NCBI RefSeq assembly: GCF_000160115.1
Contig: NZ_GG665866.1
Location: 558,001 to 622,000 of the forward strand
Length of the DNA stretch: 64,000 nt
Reading direction: 5' to 3'
Source of the DNA: Shuttleworthella satelles DSM 14600
GTDB lineage: Bacteria; Bacillota; Clostridia; Lachnospirales; Lachnospiraceae
Shown one piece after another: positions 8,524-17,105 of the stretch (position 1 is its first letter; each line of letters begins with the position of its first letter). The translations under genes were made by a program, and so were the position numbers. The notes under the pieces are model-generated. The model made no database searches and had not been told where the DNA came from. It saw only the letters and a program-made list of their open reading frames with translations.

Positions 8524-9258
8524 TTATACGCTCAGCTTCTTCTCCATCAGATAACTGCCCGCCAGATAGAATAAGACGGCACAGATCAGACTGTATATCG
8601 ACTGAATCAAGGCAAAATCCGCGACCGGCGACAATTGTTTGATCAGACAGTTGCCAATCCCGACAAAGAGAATCAAAATTCCCATGAAAATCAGAAGGCT
8701 GACAAGCATGGACCCCCTGCGCCCGTTCAAAAGGGTGGCCTGCACAATAATCGCCAGATAAGCGGCAGTAATGACAGAGAACCAGGCGATCAGGTAGATG
8801 GTCATCATTTTTGCCATCATTGTGACATCGGCAAAACCGAATCGAAACTGCATCATAGTTTCTATATCAAAGCGCACGCCTTTTCTAACCAGGGCGAGGA
8901 AGAGATCCAGAGCTCCCAAAACCATATAAAAGGCCCAAACCATCAAGAGAGACAGGCCATTCTCCAGAACCTTGGCCCCCAGAATCTGATAACTGCTGCG
9001 CGGAGTCATAAAGAGCATATAGCTCTGCTTAGAATTTAATTCCCTGTACAAGAGATCTATGCTCCTGAGCCCGCAGATCAGGCAGGCAAAAATCGCGGTC
9101 ATAGACAAGCCTACCCCGGCAGTCAAAAACAGGGGTTCCGATCGAAAATTATCGATCAGCGACAGCAAATAGACGATCTCAAAGAGACCGGTAAAAAGCA
9201 GAAAGAAAACTTTCACAAAAGAGGTCTTACGCAATTCATATTTCAATAACTTACTCAT
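8524..9258 (-). CDS. ABC-2 type transporter permease
   Basis: Integral membrane subunit of 244 residues with about six hydrophobic helices and the N-terminal MSKLLKYELRKT start common to ABC-2 permeases of small GntR-ABC operons. It starts 9 bp after the ATPase gene behind AGGAGG. In related operons such modules act in antibiotic or bacteriocin resistance or in cell-envelope stress; the substrate here is not evident. Confidence 0.85.
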   Translation of the reverse strand: MSKLLKYELRKTSFVKVFFLLFTGLFEIVYLLSLIDNFRSEPLFLTAGVGLSMTAIFACLICGLRSIDLLYRELNSKQSYMLFMTPRSSYQILGAKVLENGLSLLMVWAFYMVLGALDLFLALVRKGVRFDIETMMQFRFGFADVTMMAKMMTIYLIAWFSVITAAYLAIIVQATLLNGRRGSMLVSLLIFMGILILFVGIGNCLIKQLSPVADFALIQSIYSLICAVLFYLAGSYLMEKKLSV

Positions 9259-9267
9259 TCTATCCTC

Positions 9268-9957
9268 CTATGCCATCAGCCTGCGGTAATAATCTGCCAG
9301 AGATGTTCCCTTCCTGCTTCTCAGATCCTCTACATCAGCCAGTTCCAGCAGATGCCCGTTCTGAATGAAGATGGCCTTGCTGACCACTGCCTCCATTTCC
9401 TCTACCAGGTGGCTGGACAATACCAGGGTGACATCCGGCGAAACCGACTCTAAGATGATCCCCATAATCTTATCCCTCGCAATCAGATCAATCCCATTCA
9501 AGGGCTCATCAAGCAGATAGAGTCTGGCCTCCCTGGACATGGTAACCGCGATCTTAAGTTTTGCCATCATCCCAGAAGACAGGGCCCTCACCTTTGTCGT
9601 GTGTTCCAGCTCCATTTTCCCAAGCAATTGCAGGTAGCGATCCATCCGAAAATCATCAAAGAAGTCCTGATAATAATTTCCCACATCTTCCGCAGTCATC
9701 CAGCTGTAAAAATAGGGCTCTGTGGACATGTAGGCGATCTTACTCCTGCTCATCCAGTTGATCGGGCCATCCTCAAAGAGAATCTCTCCTCCGCTCGGCT
9801 TGGTCAGTCCTGCGACAATCTTCATCCATGTGGTCTTGCCGCTTCCGTTCTCTCCAAGAAGAGCATAGACCTGCCCCTGTTCCAGATCGAAGCTCACATC
9901 GCAAAGCGCCTGCTTTCCTCCGAACTTCTTGCTGATATTTTGCGTCTTAAGAATCAT
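9268..9957 (-). CDS. ABC transporter ATP-binding protein
   Basis: 229-residue cytoplasmic ATPase with Walker A GENGSGKTT near residue 34, signature LSSGM near 126, Walker B LYLLDEPLNGID near 147 and a switch His (SSHLVEE). Its ATG overlaps the stop codon of the upstream regulator (ATGA), and the permease follows 9 bp later, so the three form one operon. Confidence 0.92.
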   Translation of the reverse strand: MILKTQNISKKFGGKQALCDVSFDLEQGQVYALLGENGSGKTTWMKIVAGLTKPSGGEILFEDGPINWMSRSKIAYMSTEPYFYSWMTAEDVGNYYQDFFDDFRMDRYLQLLGKMELEHTTKVRALSSGMMAKLKIAVTMSREARLYLLDEPLNGIDLIARDKIMGIILESVSPDVTLVLSSHLVEEMEAVVSKAIFIQNGHLLELADVEDLRSRKGTSLADYYRRLMA

Positions 9958-10304
9958 AATGCCTCCTGAACCATCACCAGAATCTCTTCCTTACCAAATC
10001 CCATCTCCCGCATGCTGCTGACAAAACGGTCGATGTTCTCCTCTGCCATCTCCCTGCGAATCCGCTCGGCTAAGTCCCCGTCTTCTCTGACAAATGTTCC
10101 AAGGCCCCGCCTGCTGATACAGACACCTTCACTCTCCAGAACCTGATAGACTCTGGCTGCGGTATTGGGATTGATTCGGTAGAGCAGAGCCAGCTCCCGG
10201 CCAGAGGGAAGCTTGTCTCCTGAAAGCCTCCGCCCCGCTACAATGTCCTGTTTGATAGCCTCAGACACTTGCAGATAGATCGGAATCGAAGAATCAAACT
10301 GCAT
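9954..10304 (-). CDS. GntR-family (YtrA-type) transcriptional regulator
   Basis: 116 residues: an N-terminal winged helix-turn-helix (about 10-75, with LPSGRELA and NPNTAARVYQ) and a short helical tail for dimerisation, as in YtrA-subfamily regulators that head ABC-2 operons and repress them. AGGAGG precedes the ATG. Repeats over its own promoter suggest autoregulation. Confidence 0.9.
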   Translation of the reverse strand: MQFDSSIPIYLQVSEAIKQDIVAGRRLSGDKLPSGRELALLYRINPNTAARVYQVLESEGVCISRRGLGTFVREDGDLAERIRREMAEENIDRFVSSMREMGFGKEEILVMVQEAL

Positions 10305-10317
10305 CGTTCCTCCTTTC

Positions 10318-10358
10318 TAGTTCACTAGTATAATAGTACACTATTTCAATGGTGTCAA
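10318..10358 (-). promoter_or_regulatory. Promoter and candidate operator of the GntR-ABC operon
   Basis: On the minus strand TTGACA (10353-10358), a 17-bp spacer and TATTAT (10330-10335) form a near-consensus promoter. Two similar 10-bp sites read on the plus strand, TAGTTCACTA (10318-10327) and TAGTACACTA (10334-10343), flank the -10 box 16 bp apart and are good candidates for the GntR operator. Confidence 0.7.
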
Positions 10359-10510
10359 GACTCATTTTTCCGGATTCCGCATTCTTGCGTATCCGCACTG
10401 GGATTACGCTTTTGTTTGGAAAGGCTTTGAAGGAATTTTTTATCTTCCGAAAAACAGAGGGCTGAAGGGGATTCGATCGGGAATAGAGGGTTTTTGATCG
10501 AGAGATAAAT

Positions 10511-10560
10511 AAAAGCGGTCTGCCGGCGGTGCTGCATACACTCGCCAGAGCCGCTTTCGT
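10511..10560 (-). terminator. Probable terminator hairpin
   Basis: Long imperfect stem with AAAGCGG/CCGCTTT outer arms, followed on the minus strand by TTTTATTT. It would end the transcript of the hypothetical gene at 10702-11169. The remaining sequence between 10360 and 10700 holds only weak hairpins; the short open frames there lack ribosome binding sites. Confidence 0.55.
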
Positions 10561-10701
10561 CATCTGAGATATGAAATATTGTGCCCACAGATAAGAGCAT
10601 TGCCGCCATATAGCAGGTTCTGTCCTATCACCCTCTTATCTGGGGTATTGGATCGGATTCCAATTCCTTCTGAAATTGAAACAGAAGGGATCCTATGTAT
10701 T

Positions 10702-11169
10702 TTAGAGACCTGCCTTAAAGAATTTGCGGAAAGCGGATACTTCCTCTGAGGACTGGGTCACAGCGACAGAGTACTTTGCCCCGCGATTAATACCCGGCTC
10801 ATAGGTTACGGGTACAAACTGATAGGAGGCCTGGCTGTTTTTTACGACACAATAGCCTGTCCATGAGGCCTCTGTCTTAGATCCGTTCTCTCTGTTGAAA
10901 AACTCCGGCTTTTCATATTTCGTCAAATCCGCTTCCACTGCAATTACCACTACTTCTCCCGGCTTATATCCGACAATATAATTGCTGTGCACGTTGACCT
11001 CCACAACAACGGCATTGTGATAGTCTTCCATATGGCAGTAGATTAACTTGTAGTCGTCTCCGTTCGGGACAAGAGAATTGAAGATTTCCCGCATTCTCGC
11101 CTTGTTTTTCCGATTGTCCTCATCAGAGGCTCCGGTTGCCATTTTCTTGACAAAATCAAATACACCCAT
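10702..11169 (-). CDS. Hypothetical cytoplasmic protein, 155 residues
   Basis: Well-formed gene with AAGGAG before the ATG. The first 30 residues are charged and helical (FDFVKKM), followed by strand-rich sequence with the phrases YCHMEDYHNAVVVEVNVHSN and ASYQFVPVTYEPG. No membrane segment or catalytic motif is seen, and no family is recognised. It stands alone between two terminator-like or promoter regions. Confidence 0.7.
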   Translation of the reverse strand: MGVFDFVKKMATGASDEDNRKNKARMREIFNSLVPNGDDYKLIYCHMEDYHNAVVVEVNVHSNYIVGYKPGEVVVIAVEADLTKYEKPEFFNRENGSKTEASWTGYCVVKNSQASYQFVPVTYEPGINRGAKYSVAVTQSSEEVSAFRKFFKAGL

Positions 11170-11223
11170 TTTTTCACTTCTCCTTTTTCATGTTTGTGAA
11201 TGATTCCTGTATAAATTGTTACC

Positions 11224-11229
11224 ATTATA
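11224..11229 (-). promoter_or_regulatory. -10 box upstream of the 155-residue gene
   Basis: TATAAT on the minus strand about 55 bp before the start codon. The hexamer 17 bp further upstream (TTTCGG) is a poor -35, so the promoter call is modest. Confidence 0.4.
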
Positions 11230-11315
11230 TCGGAACACTGACAAATCCGAAACAGCATCCCTCGATCATCCGGCGGAAATTCCCCCTCTTCCGATCCATT
11301 GATGCAGCGGAATCA

Positions 11316-11591
11316 TTATCCCTGCAGTCCTCTGGTCTGCCGATCCATATCCTCTACAACGATATCATAGATCTCTCCCTGACTTCTGCAGTACTCCAGT
11401 ACCTTCCAGGGTTCATTGGTGTGAAAGTGCAGCTTGACCGGGTCACCGTCACCGCCCACGCAGAGAAGCTCATCCCCCGTAAAGTGGTCCGCGATATAAT
11501 CTCTCACATCATCCGCATCCAGATCTTCATCATAACCGTCTAAGAGAAGCTGGGTGTCATAGCGAAATTCAATTGATTGTTCTGGCAACAT
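11316..11591 (-). CDS. Free-standing domain resembling the middle domain of fatty-acid kinase FakA
   Basis: 91 residues from the ATG at 11589-11591, chosen for AAGGAGG nine bp upstream. The sequence follows the pattern of the domain between the DhaL kinase part and the C-terminal part of FakA/YloV: an opening FRYDTQLLL strand, a DELLCVGGDGDPVKLHFHTNEP core and a helix ending in IVVEDMDRQT. The HFHTN motif corresponds to the HxHT stretch of that domain. No DhaL kinase domain is encoded beside it, so it cannot phosphorylate fatty acids alone. It may be a regulatory or binding module. Confidence 0.65.
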   Translation of the reverse strand: MLPEQSIEFRYDTQLLLDGYDEDLDADDVRDYIADHFTGDELLCVGGDGDPVKLHFHTNEPWKVLEYCRSQGEIYDIVVEDMDRQTRGLQG

Positions 11592-11624
11592 AAGAAAATT
11601 CCTCCTTAGCAAGTAAATCTGTCG

Positions 11625-11654
11625 TAACTAAGTAACTTTCATTATAACTAAGTA
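11625..11654. promoter_or_regulatory. Two TAACTAAGTA direct repeats at the FakA-like gene promoter
   Basis: The 10-bp sequence TAACTAAGTA occurs at 11625-11634 and 11645-11654, starts 20 bp apart (about two helical turns). Between and over them on the minus strand runs TTAGTTATAATG, containing a perfect TATAAT. They look like a repressor or activator site pair. A GGAAGCA-GTC-TGCTTCC hairpin lies just upstream at 11688-11704. Confidence 0.45.
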
Positions 11655-11818
11655 TAATCCGTCATAGTCAGCCGAATCCGGCCTGCCGGAAGCAGTCTGC
11701 TTCCATGCAATAGATCAGATGATTCTTCACGCAAGACCTTTACATGAAATCAGGCCTCCTTGACAAGGATAACAATAACCTGCTCGTAAAACACACATCC
11801 CTTGTATCCTGGTCCTTT

Positions 11819-13486
11819 TTAAACCTTCTCTCTTTCTGCTTTCCCTGCCGTATGCTCAATGGGCTCGACCCCCGTGATCTGCTCAATGACCCGCAGGGTA
11901 ATCAACATAAGGATCACAGCAATGGGAAGACAGAGAAAGACATTCTTCACAAAACCGCTGATCACATAGGAGACAAAGGACACTGCCGCTACCGTAATGG
12001 CATAGGGCAGCTGGGTAGAGACATGATTGACATGGTGGCACTGGGCTCCGGCAGAGGACATAATCGTCGTATCGGAAATGGGAGAACAGTGATCACCGGC
12101 AACCGCGCCCGCCAGACAGGATGCAATGGATATCACCATCATCTGGCCGCTTGGGAAAACACCGACCACAATCGGAATCAAAATAGAGAAGGTCCCCCAA
12201 GAGGTTCCGGTCGCGAAGGCTAAAGCCGCGGCCACCAGGAAAATAACCGCCGGAAGCAGAGACTGCAGGGCCGCCGCATTTCCGGCCACCATGGTAGATA
12301 CGAACTGGTCAGCCCCCAACAGATTGGTCATGCCGGACAGAGTCCAGGCGAAGGTCAGAATCAGAATGGGGGAGATCATTGCCTTGAATCCCTCGACAAA
12401 GCAATTCATAAATTCAGTAAAGCTGATAACATCCCGATACATATAGAAAAAGAAGGTAAAGACTAGGGCAGCGAAGCCTCCCATGACAAGGCCCTTGGAA
12501 GCGGACGCATTGGCAAAAGCATCTATAAAGTTGACACCTGAAAAGAAGCCGCCAGTGTAAATCATCCCCACGATACAGGTCGCAATCAAAACGACAACCG
12601 GAAGAACCAGGTCAATCACCCGTCCTCTGGGGCTGACAAAATTCCCATTGTCATCTTTGTAGTCCCGCTCCGGTGTCGTATAGAGGTCTCCACGCAAAAG
12701 CGCATTCATTTCATGCTCCCGCATAGGGCCAAAATCGACGCGGCGAATAGACAGATAGAGCATGGTAATGATGGTTAAGAGGGCATAAAAATTGAAGGGA
12801 ATTGTGTTGAGGAAGGTCACAAATCCGTTAATTCCGCTGCCATCCGGCACAGAAGATGTCACGGCCGCCGCCCAGGAAGAAATAGGGGCGATGATGCAGA
12901 TTGGCGCCGCCGTGGCGTCAATCAGGTAAGCCAGCTTGGCTCTTGAAACCCTATGGGAATCCGTGACGGGCCGCATCACAGAACCGACAGTCAAGCAGTT
13001 GAAGTAATCATCGACAAAGATCAGAACACCCAATGCCGTAGTGGCCAGCTGGGCGCCAACCCGGGTCTTAATACGACCGGCGGCCCATTTGCCGAAGGCG
13101 GCAGATCCGCCGGCCCGGTTCATCATCGCCACCAAAGATCCCAGCATCACCAGAAAAACCAGGATTCCCATATTTCCCGTGTCAGACAGCTTACTGATCA
13201 TTCCTCCCTTCTCATTGAAGAAGAGGGTGTTGAGCATAAGTTCCATATTGAAGTTGGAGTAGAGGAGGGCGCCTGTGAAAATCCCCAGCATCAGAGAGGA
13301 GTAGACCTCCTTTGTGATCAGAGCCAGGGCAATGGCGATCACAGGCGGCAGCAGGGCCAGGGGACTGGCATATACAGGGCTGACATAGCCCTCCAGCGCT
13401 GTCATATCCACCGGATGCATAAAGCTCGCTACAATGAGCACCACAAGGATCACCAGAAAAATGGTTACTGGTATTTTCTTATTCAT
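11819..13486 (-). CDS. NhaC-family sodium/proton antiporter
   Basis: 555-residue membrane protein with about 11-13 hydrophobic helices. The stretch VFVDDYFNCLTVGSVMRPVTD near residue 155 and the SPISDTT-like motif near 480 are typical of the NhaC antiporter family, which exchanges Na+ (or organic cations, amino or hydroxy acids in some members) for protons. AAAGGAG lies upstream of the ATG. It appears monocistronic. Whether it moves sodium or a Na+-coupled metabolite cannot be told from sequence. Confidence 0.88.
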   Translation of the reverse strand: MNKKIPVTIFLVILVVLIVASFMHPVDMTALEGYVSPVYASPLALLPPVIAIALALITKEVYSSLMLGIFTGALLYSNFNMELMLNTLFFNEKGGMISKLSDTGNMGILVFLVMLGSLVAMMNRAGGSAAFGKWAAGRIKTRVGAQLATTALGVLIFVDDYFNCLTVGSVMRPVTDSHRVSRAKLAYLIDATAAPICIIAPISSWAAAVTSSVPDGSGINGFVTFLNTIPFNFYALLTIITMLYLSIRRVDFGPMREHEMNALLRGDLYTTPERDYKDDNGNFVSPRGRVIDLVLPVVVLIATCIVGMIYTGGFFSGVNFIDAFANASASKGLVMGGFAALVFTFFFYMYRDVISFTEFMNCFVEGFKAMISPILILTFAWTLSGMTNLLGADQFVSTMVAGNAAALQSLLPAVIFLVAAALAFATGTSWGTFSILIPIVVGVFPSGQMMVISIASCLAGAVAGDHCSPISDTTIMSSAGAQCHHVNHVSTQLPYAITVAAVSFVSYVISGFVKNVFLCLPIAVILMLITLRVIEQITGVEPIEHTAGKAEREKV

Positions 13487-13548
13487 ACGACTCCTTTTCT
13501 TCTCTGCGTTTTACTGCTCACCCTGTTCAGAAATATCATGCGCCGCTC

Positions 13549-13866
13549 CTAAAGGGGCGAAAGCTCTCCCCTGGTATAGGCGGCGATGGCTGCGTCTGTC
13601 CCCCCGCTGAATCCGTAGAATTCAATTCCCGCTTTCCGCAAAAGCGCCATAGATTTGGGCGCGAAGTCCCTGGCAATCACCCGCTTGATCCGCATGGCAG
13701 TCAGCTGATCCACCAGCTGGTCCGCGGGGATATCAAGTGTTGAGAGCATCTGACCGTGTGAGTACTTGCCCGCCTTCACATAGTAGATATTGAAGTAGGA
13801 CGCCTTCTCAAAACGGGGAATCGGCTTCCCTGCGTCATAAGTGACCGCAACATAGTTCAGTCCCAT
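13549..13866 (-). CDS. NifX/NifB-like dinitrogenase cofactor-binding domain protein
   Basis: 105 residues from the ATG at 13864-13866, chosen because ATAGGAGG lies eight bp upstream. It fits the small NifX-type alpha/beta fold: an opening AVTYDAGKPIPRFEKASYF, then a helix-strand repeat ending in GIEFYGFSGGTDAAIAAYTRGEL. No nif genes are near. In non-fixing anaerobes such single-domain proteins are common and of unknown role, possibly in metal-cluster handling. Confidence 0.75.
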   Translation of the reverse strand: MGLNYVAVTYDAGKPIPRFEKASYFNIYYVKAGKYSHGQMLSTLDIPADQLVDQLTAMRIKRVIARDFAPKSMALLRKAGIEFYGFSGGTDAAIAAYTRGELSPL

Positions 13867-14057
13867 AGGGATCCTCCTATCCGGCATGCCTGATAAACTC
13901 AAAGAGCATTTTATCATATTTATCAGTCCCGGACATGCAAAGAGAAAGGAATAAATCAATGATGAAGCCCGGTTTGCCTTCATTCAAATAAGAGTTGTAT
14001 CTGATATATAATTCGAGTAAGATGCTGTCAGCGCAGAACAAATCCCTGTCAAGCCTC

Positions 14058-14144
14058 ATTTCCAAAGGCGGATACGTCTTTTCCGCAAGACATCGGGGAG
14101 CTTAAAAAGATGATGCTTATTTCCAAAAGCGGATGCGTCTTTCC
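14058..14144. repeat. 26-bp imperfect direct repeat
   Basis: ATTTCCAAAGGCGGATACGT (plus CTTTTCC) at 14058-14084 recurs with about three changes at 14119-14144, 61 bp further on, immediately upstream of the histidine phosphatase gene. The rest of the 322-bp gap (13867-14188) shows no gene. The copies could be paired operators. Confidence 0.6.
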
Positions 14145-14188
14145 TTTTCACAGATATGGGGATGAGAATACATCAAAAAGGAGCGAAC

Positions 14189-15151
14189 ATGAAAATTATA
14201 TTTGTCCGCCATGCAGAACCCTTCTATGACACGGACACCCTGACAGATAAGGGCAAGCGGGAGGCCGCCCTGCTGGCTGAGCGGGCCAGAGACTGGCAGA
14301 TCACCCAGGCCTATGTCTCTCCCCTTGGAAGAGCCCAGGATACGGCGCTTCCAACCTTAAAAGCAGACGGCATCCGCCTGGAATGCCACTACCCCACACC
14401 CGCGGCCGACGTCATCAAAGATCCCGACCCCAAGGTCTGTCTTGTCTATCCCTGGCTCAGAGAATTTTCCATTCCCATCAACCCCGATATGCATCCCATG
14501 AATGCCAGAGTTCCCTGGGATTATCCTCCCTATTATCTGAGTGAGCATCCGGAGCTCTATGATCCCAAGGCCTGGTTCTCCTCATCGATCTACCGCAGCT
14601 TCAGCGTTCATGCCTCTACCTTGGACGGAGTCGAGGCGGAACTGACCCCGGAGGTCAGAACGATTTACGGGCAGTACTTCAAGCGCGATCCCAGGAAGAC
14701 ATACATCCAGCAGGAGTATGAATGGGTCTGCGGTCGTTTCGACCAGGTGTTAACCCAGTGGGGTTACCATAGGGACGGCCTTCACTACCGCACCCGGGGG
14801 AATGCCCTACCCACGGACTTAAATATCAAGTCCGATGCCCATACGGTATCCCGCATTGAAAAGCAGGAGGCTGCCATGGAAGCAAGGGGTGTGGAGGAAC
14901 CGATTCTTGTCTTCTTCTGTCATCTGGGCATCGCCAGTATCCTGATCTCACACCTGATCAATACCACGCCCGCCGTTATGCAGCAGGGCTTCTTCCTCCC
15001 CACCTCCTCCGTGACCATCTTCTCCTCCGAGGAACGTATCCCCGGACAGGCGCTCTTCCGCTGCCAGGTGGCCGGTGATACCTCACACTTAAGAGACGGG
15101 GACGAACTCACTTCCTTCTATGGAAGTTACAGCATGCCCTTTCAGGGCTGA
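14189..15151 (+). CDS. Histidine phosphatase superfamily protein
   Basis: 320 residues from the ATG at 14189 (AAAGGAG five bp before). The N-terminus IIFVRHAEP carries the catalytic RH motif, followed by LTDKGKREA and SPLGRAQDTA, as in phosphoglycerate-mutase-like phosphatases. The second catalytic His is probably in FFCHLG near residue 250. The protein is longer than the usual 200-residue family members because of an insertion of about 100 residues (roughly 85-190, rich in Pro/Tyr). Substrate is unknown. Confidence 0.85.
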   Translation: MKIIFVRHAEPFYDTDTLTDKGKREAALLAERARDWQITQAYVSPLGRAQDTALPTLKADGIRLECHYPTPAADVIKDPDPKVCLVYPWLREFSIPINPDMHPMNARVPWDYPPYYLSEHPELYDPKAWFSSSIYRSFSVHASTLDGVEAELTPEVRTIYGQYFKRDPRKTYIQQEYEWVCGRFDQVLTQWGYHRDGLHYRTRGNALPTDLNIKSDAHTVSRIEKQEAAMEARGVEEPILVFFCHLGIASILISHLINTTPAVMQQGFFLPTSSVTIFSSEERIPGQALFRCQVAGDTSHLRDGDELTSFYGSYSMPFQG

Positions 15152-15217
15152 TCTCTTTGACAGGGCTTTCCCGGGCTCCCTCAGGATCGCCCCCTTCTGC
15201 AAGAGTTTTCCTCTGCG

Positions 15218-16243
15218 TCAGGAGTTTTTCTCTGCCTCTTCTGGATCGATCCTCTCCACAGACTTCCCCTCGTGCAGAATTGCCCGGTATACATGCTGTT
15301 CTGCCTTTCGGTCCGCGGGATCTGTGTGCCGCATATGCTCCAAAATGATTCTTGCCGCGGCATTTCCCATCTCCTCCATGGGCTGTTCCAGAACCGTCAG
15401 ACGAGGGTTGAGAATGCTGGGAATAAGCAAATCGTCAAATCCAATGATCGAGAGGTCGGTCGGATAGCGGAATCCGGCGTCATTCATTGCCATGACCGCG
15501 CCGATATTCATGTCGTGATTGCAGGTGAAGACCGCTGTCGGCCGGCGGTCAAGGGACAGAAGCTGGTTCATGGCCTCATAGGCCCCGTCTACTGTTCCAT
15601 CCGTTGCAATTTCCAGGACTTCTTCCCTTTGAATTCCTCTCTTTGCAAGGGCCTTGCAGTATCCCTTCAGGCGCTGCCTGCCCGTGCACTGTTTTCCAAT
15701 ATAGATAATTCCGATTCTGCGATGACCCCGCTCCGTCAGATAAGAAGTCGCCTCATAACCGGCTCTGACATTGTCAATCGTGACGCCGGATATACCCGAC
15801 CACTTGACGTCCAGTGTGATAATCGGAACCCTTCCGGGAACCAGATCAAGAATATCCTGAATTTTTCTGCCTGTGGGGATCAGTACCAGCCCGTCGACAT
15901 TTTTGCGGCTCAAAAACTCAATATTGTCCCTCTCCTGCTCCGCGTCATCCATCGAGTCACAGACCATCAGAGAGTAGCCAGCCTGCTTGAGCTCAGATTC
16001 GATATAGCGGATCAGGCTTCCATGGAAGGGGCTGACCATACTGGGGACAACCATACCGACTGACCGGGTTTGCGATGTGACAAGGCTCCTGGCCATGTCA
16101 TTGACATGATAGTGAAGTTCCTTGATGGCTCCGCCGATTTTCTCCCGATTCTCGGGGAGGACATTGCCCCCGTTGAGATATTTGGAAATCGTAGCCAAAG
16201 AAAGACCTGTTTTCTTTCGGATATCCTTAATGGTCGCTGACAT
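15218..16243 (-). CDS. LacI-family transcriptional regulator
   Basis: 341 residues: an N-terminal helix-turn-helix (ATIKDIRKKTGLSLATISKYL) and hinge helix, then a periplasmic-binding-protein-like sugar domain (SVGMVVPSM from about residue 60). It is the last gene on this strand after the fucose uptake operon and probably senses a sugar of that pathway. Two LacI-type palindromes at the fucose promoter are its best candidate targets. The start has only a weak AGAAAGTGA ribosome site. Confidence 0.9.
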   Translation of the reverse strand: MSATIKDIRKKTGLSLATISKYLNGGNVLPENREKIGGAIKELHYHVNDMARSLVTSQTRSVGMVVPSMVSPFHGSLIRYIESELKQAGYSLMVCDSMDDAEQERDNIEFLSRKNVDGLVLIPTGRKIQDILDLVPGRVPIITLDVKWSGISGVTIDNVRAGYEATSYLTERGHRRIGIIYIGKQCTGRQRLKGYCKALAKRGIQREEVLEIATDGTVDGAYEAMNQLLSLDRRPTAVFTCNHDMNIGAVMAMNDAGFRYPTDLSIIGFDDLLIPSILNPRLTVLEQPMEEMGNAAARIILEHMRHTDPADRKAEQHVYRAILHEGKSVERIDPEEAEKNS

Positions 16244-16272
16244 AAGTCAATCACTTTCTACTGCTGAAATGA

Positions 16273-16286
16273 GAATGCGCTCATTC
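16273..16286. promoter_or_regulatory. Inverted repeat upstream of the LacI gene
   Basis: GAATG-CGCT-CATTC lies 30 bp before the start codon of the LacI regulator. Its position suits autoregulation, but the sequence differs from the CGTTTCG-type sites at the fucose promoter. Confidence 0.35.
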
Positions 16287-16346
16287 TAACACAGGCCCCC
16301 CGGGTCGGCTTTTCGACTAATTCTGACAATCCTAAGACATTGTCTC

Positions 16347-16976
16347 TCAACTCTTTCGCTTGAGATCCTTGTCCTTTCGCGAAGCGGCGTAGTCCTCAAG
16401 GCGCTCAGCAGCTGCCGCGTCATAGCAGGAATACTCATCTCTCACCGCGTCAGAAAACAGGGCCATCTCTTCATCCAAAGCCAGCCGCCGCGCCAGTCCG
16501 ATCGACATCTCATAGGCATCCGCGCAGCTGCGCTTTTTGCGGTCTTCCTCATTGGCCGCGATAATGCCAAAAACCTTTCTGCCGTATCCTTTACTGGCCG
16601 TTGTCGCGAAGTAGCGTCTGGCCGCATTTCGATACTCCCAGTAGAGAGCAGCCGTCCCCACTTCCCCATAGGTCTCTCTTGTCTGACCCTCCATAGAGGC
16701 CAGTGCCTCCAGGGTCTCCCTGCGGCTCCGTCGGGCGAAAACGCGGGCGCTCTTGGCCACAATCACAAGGTTGATCATATTCCAGAGGAAGGTATCTACC
16801 CTCTGCCCCTTCCTCTTAGGATCCGTATGTCTTCTGTCAAACAGTTCTCTCGCGGCCCTGGCAAATGTCTCTTCCCGGTCTGTCTGCTCCTTTAGCCCAG
16901 AGAATATCTTCTCTCTTTGATCCGGGTCAGTCTCCTGATAATAGCTGTCAAAGACCTGCGGATATTCGTAATTCAT
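16347..16976 (-). CDS. Hypothetical protein, possibly DUF6553 family
   Basis: 209 residues, strongly charged and helical, without signal peptide or membrane segments. The opening YEYPQVFDSYYQETDPDQRE and the central KGQRVDTFLWNMINLVIVAK recall a Lachnospiraceae family I remember as DUF6553; that match is from memory. The tail is Lys/Asp-rich. It follows the fucose transporter genes after two strong hairpins and may be read through from them. No function can be given. Confidence 0.7.
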   Translation of the reverse strand: MNYEYPQVFDSYYQETDPDQREKIFSGLKEQTDREETFARAARELFDRRHTDPKRKGQRVDTFLWNMINLVIVAKSARVFARRSRRETLEALASMEGQTRETYGEVGTAALYWEYRNAARRYFATTASKGYGRKVFGIIAANEEDRKKRSCADAYEMSIGLARRLALDEEMALFSDAVRDEYSCYDAAAAERLEDYAASRKDKDLKRKS

Positions 16977-17016
16977 AGCTCTTTCCCCTCACATTGATAC
17001 GGGTGCTTCCTGCTTC

Positions 17017-17079
17017 TGCTCTGATATAAGCGCCATCTTCTGACGCCTATATCAGAGCAGGAGACTCCGAGGAGTCTCC
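17017..17079. other. Two adjacent strong hairpins
   Basis: A long stem (TGCTCTGATATA and TATATCAGAGCA arms, 17017-17059) is followed at once by GGAGACTCC-GA-GGAGTCTCC (17060-17079). Neither is followed by a T-run on the minus strand, so they look more like mRNA-end protectors or processing sites after the solute-binding-protein gene than a classic terminator. Confidence 0.6.
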
Positions 17080-17105
17080 CGCTATCATGGTAACAGATGA
17101 AAACA

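Noticed and set aside
10294-10563. 89-residue minus-strand open frame upstream of the GntR gene
   Set aside because: It overlaps the GntR promoter and start, has no ribosome site and covers a terminator-like hairpin.
11744-13552. Long plus-strand open frames opposite the NhaC gene, rich in His, Gln and Asp
   Set aside because: They are antisense shadows of the clear antiporter gene on the minus strand, with odd composition and no ribosome sites.
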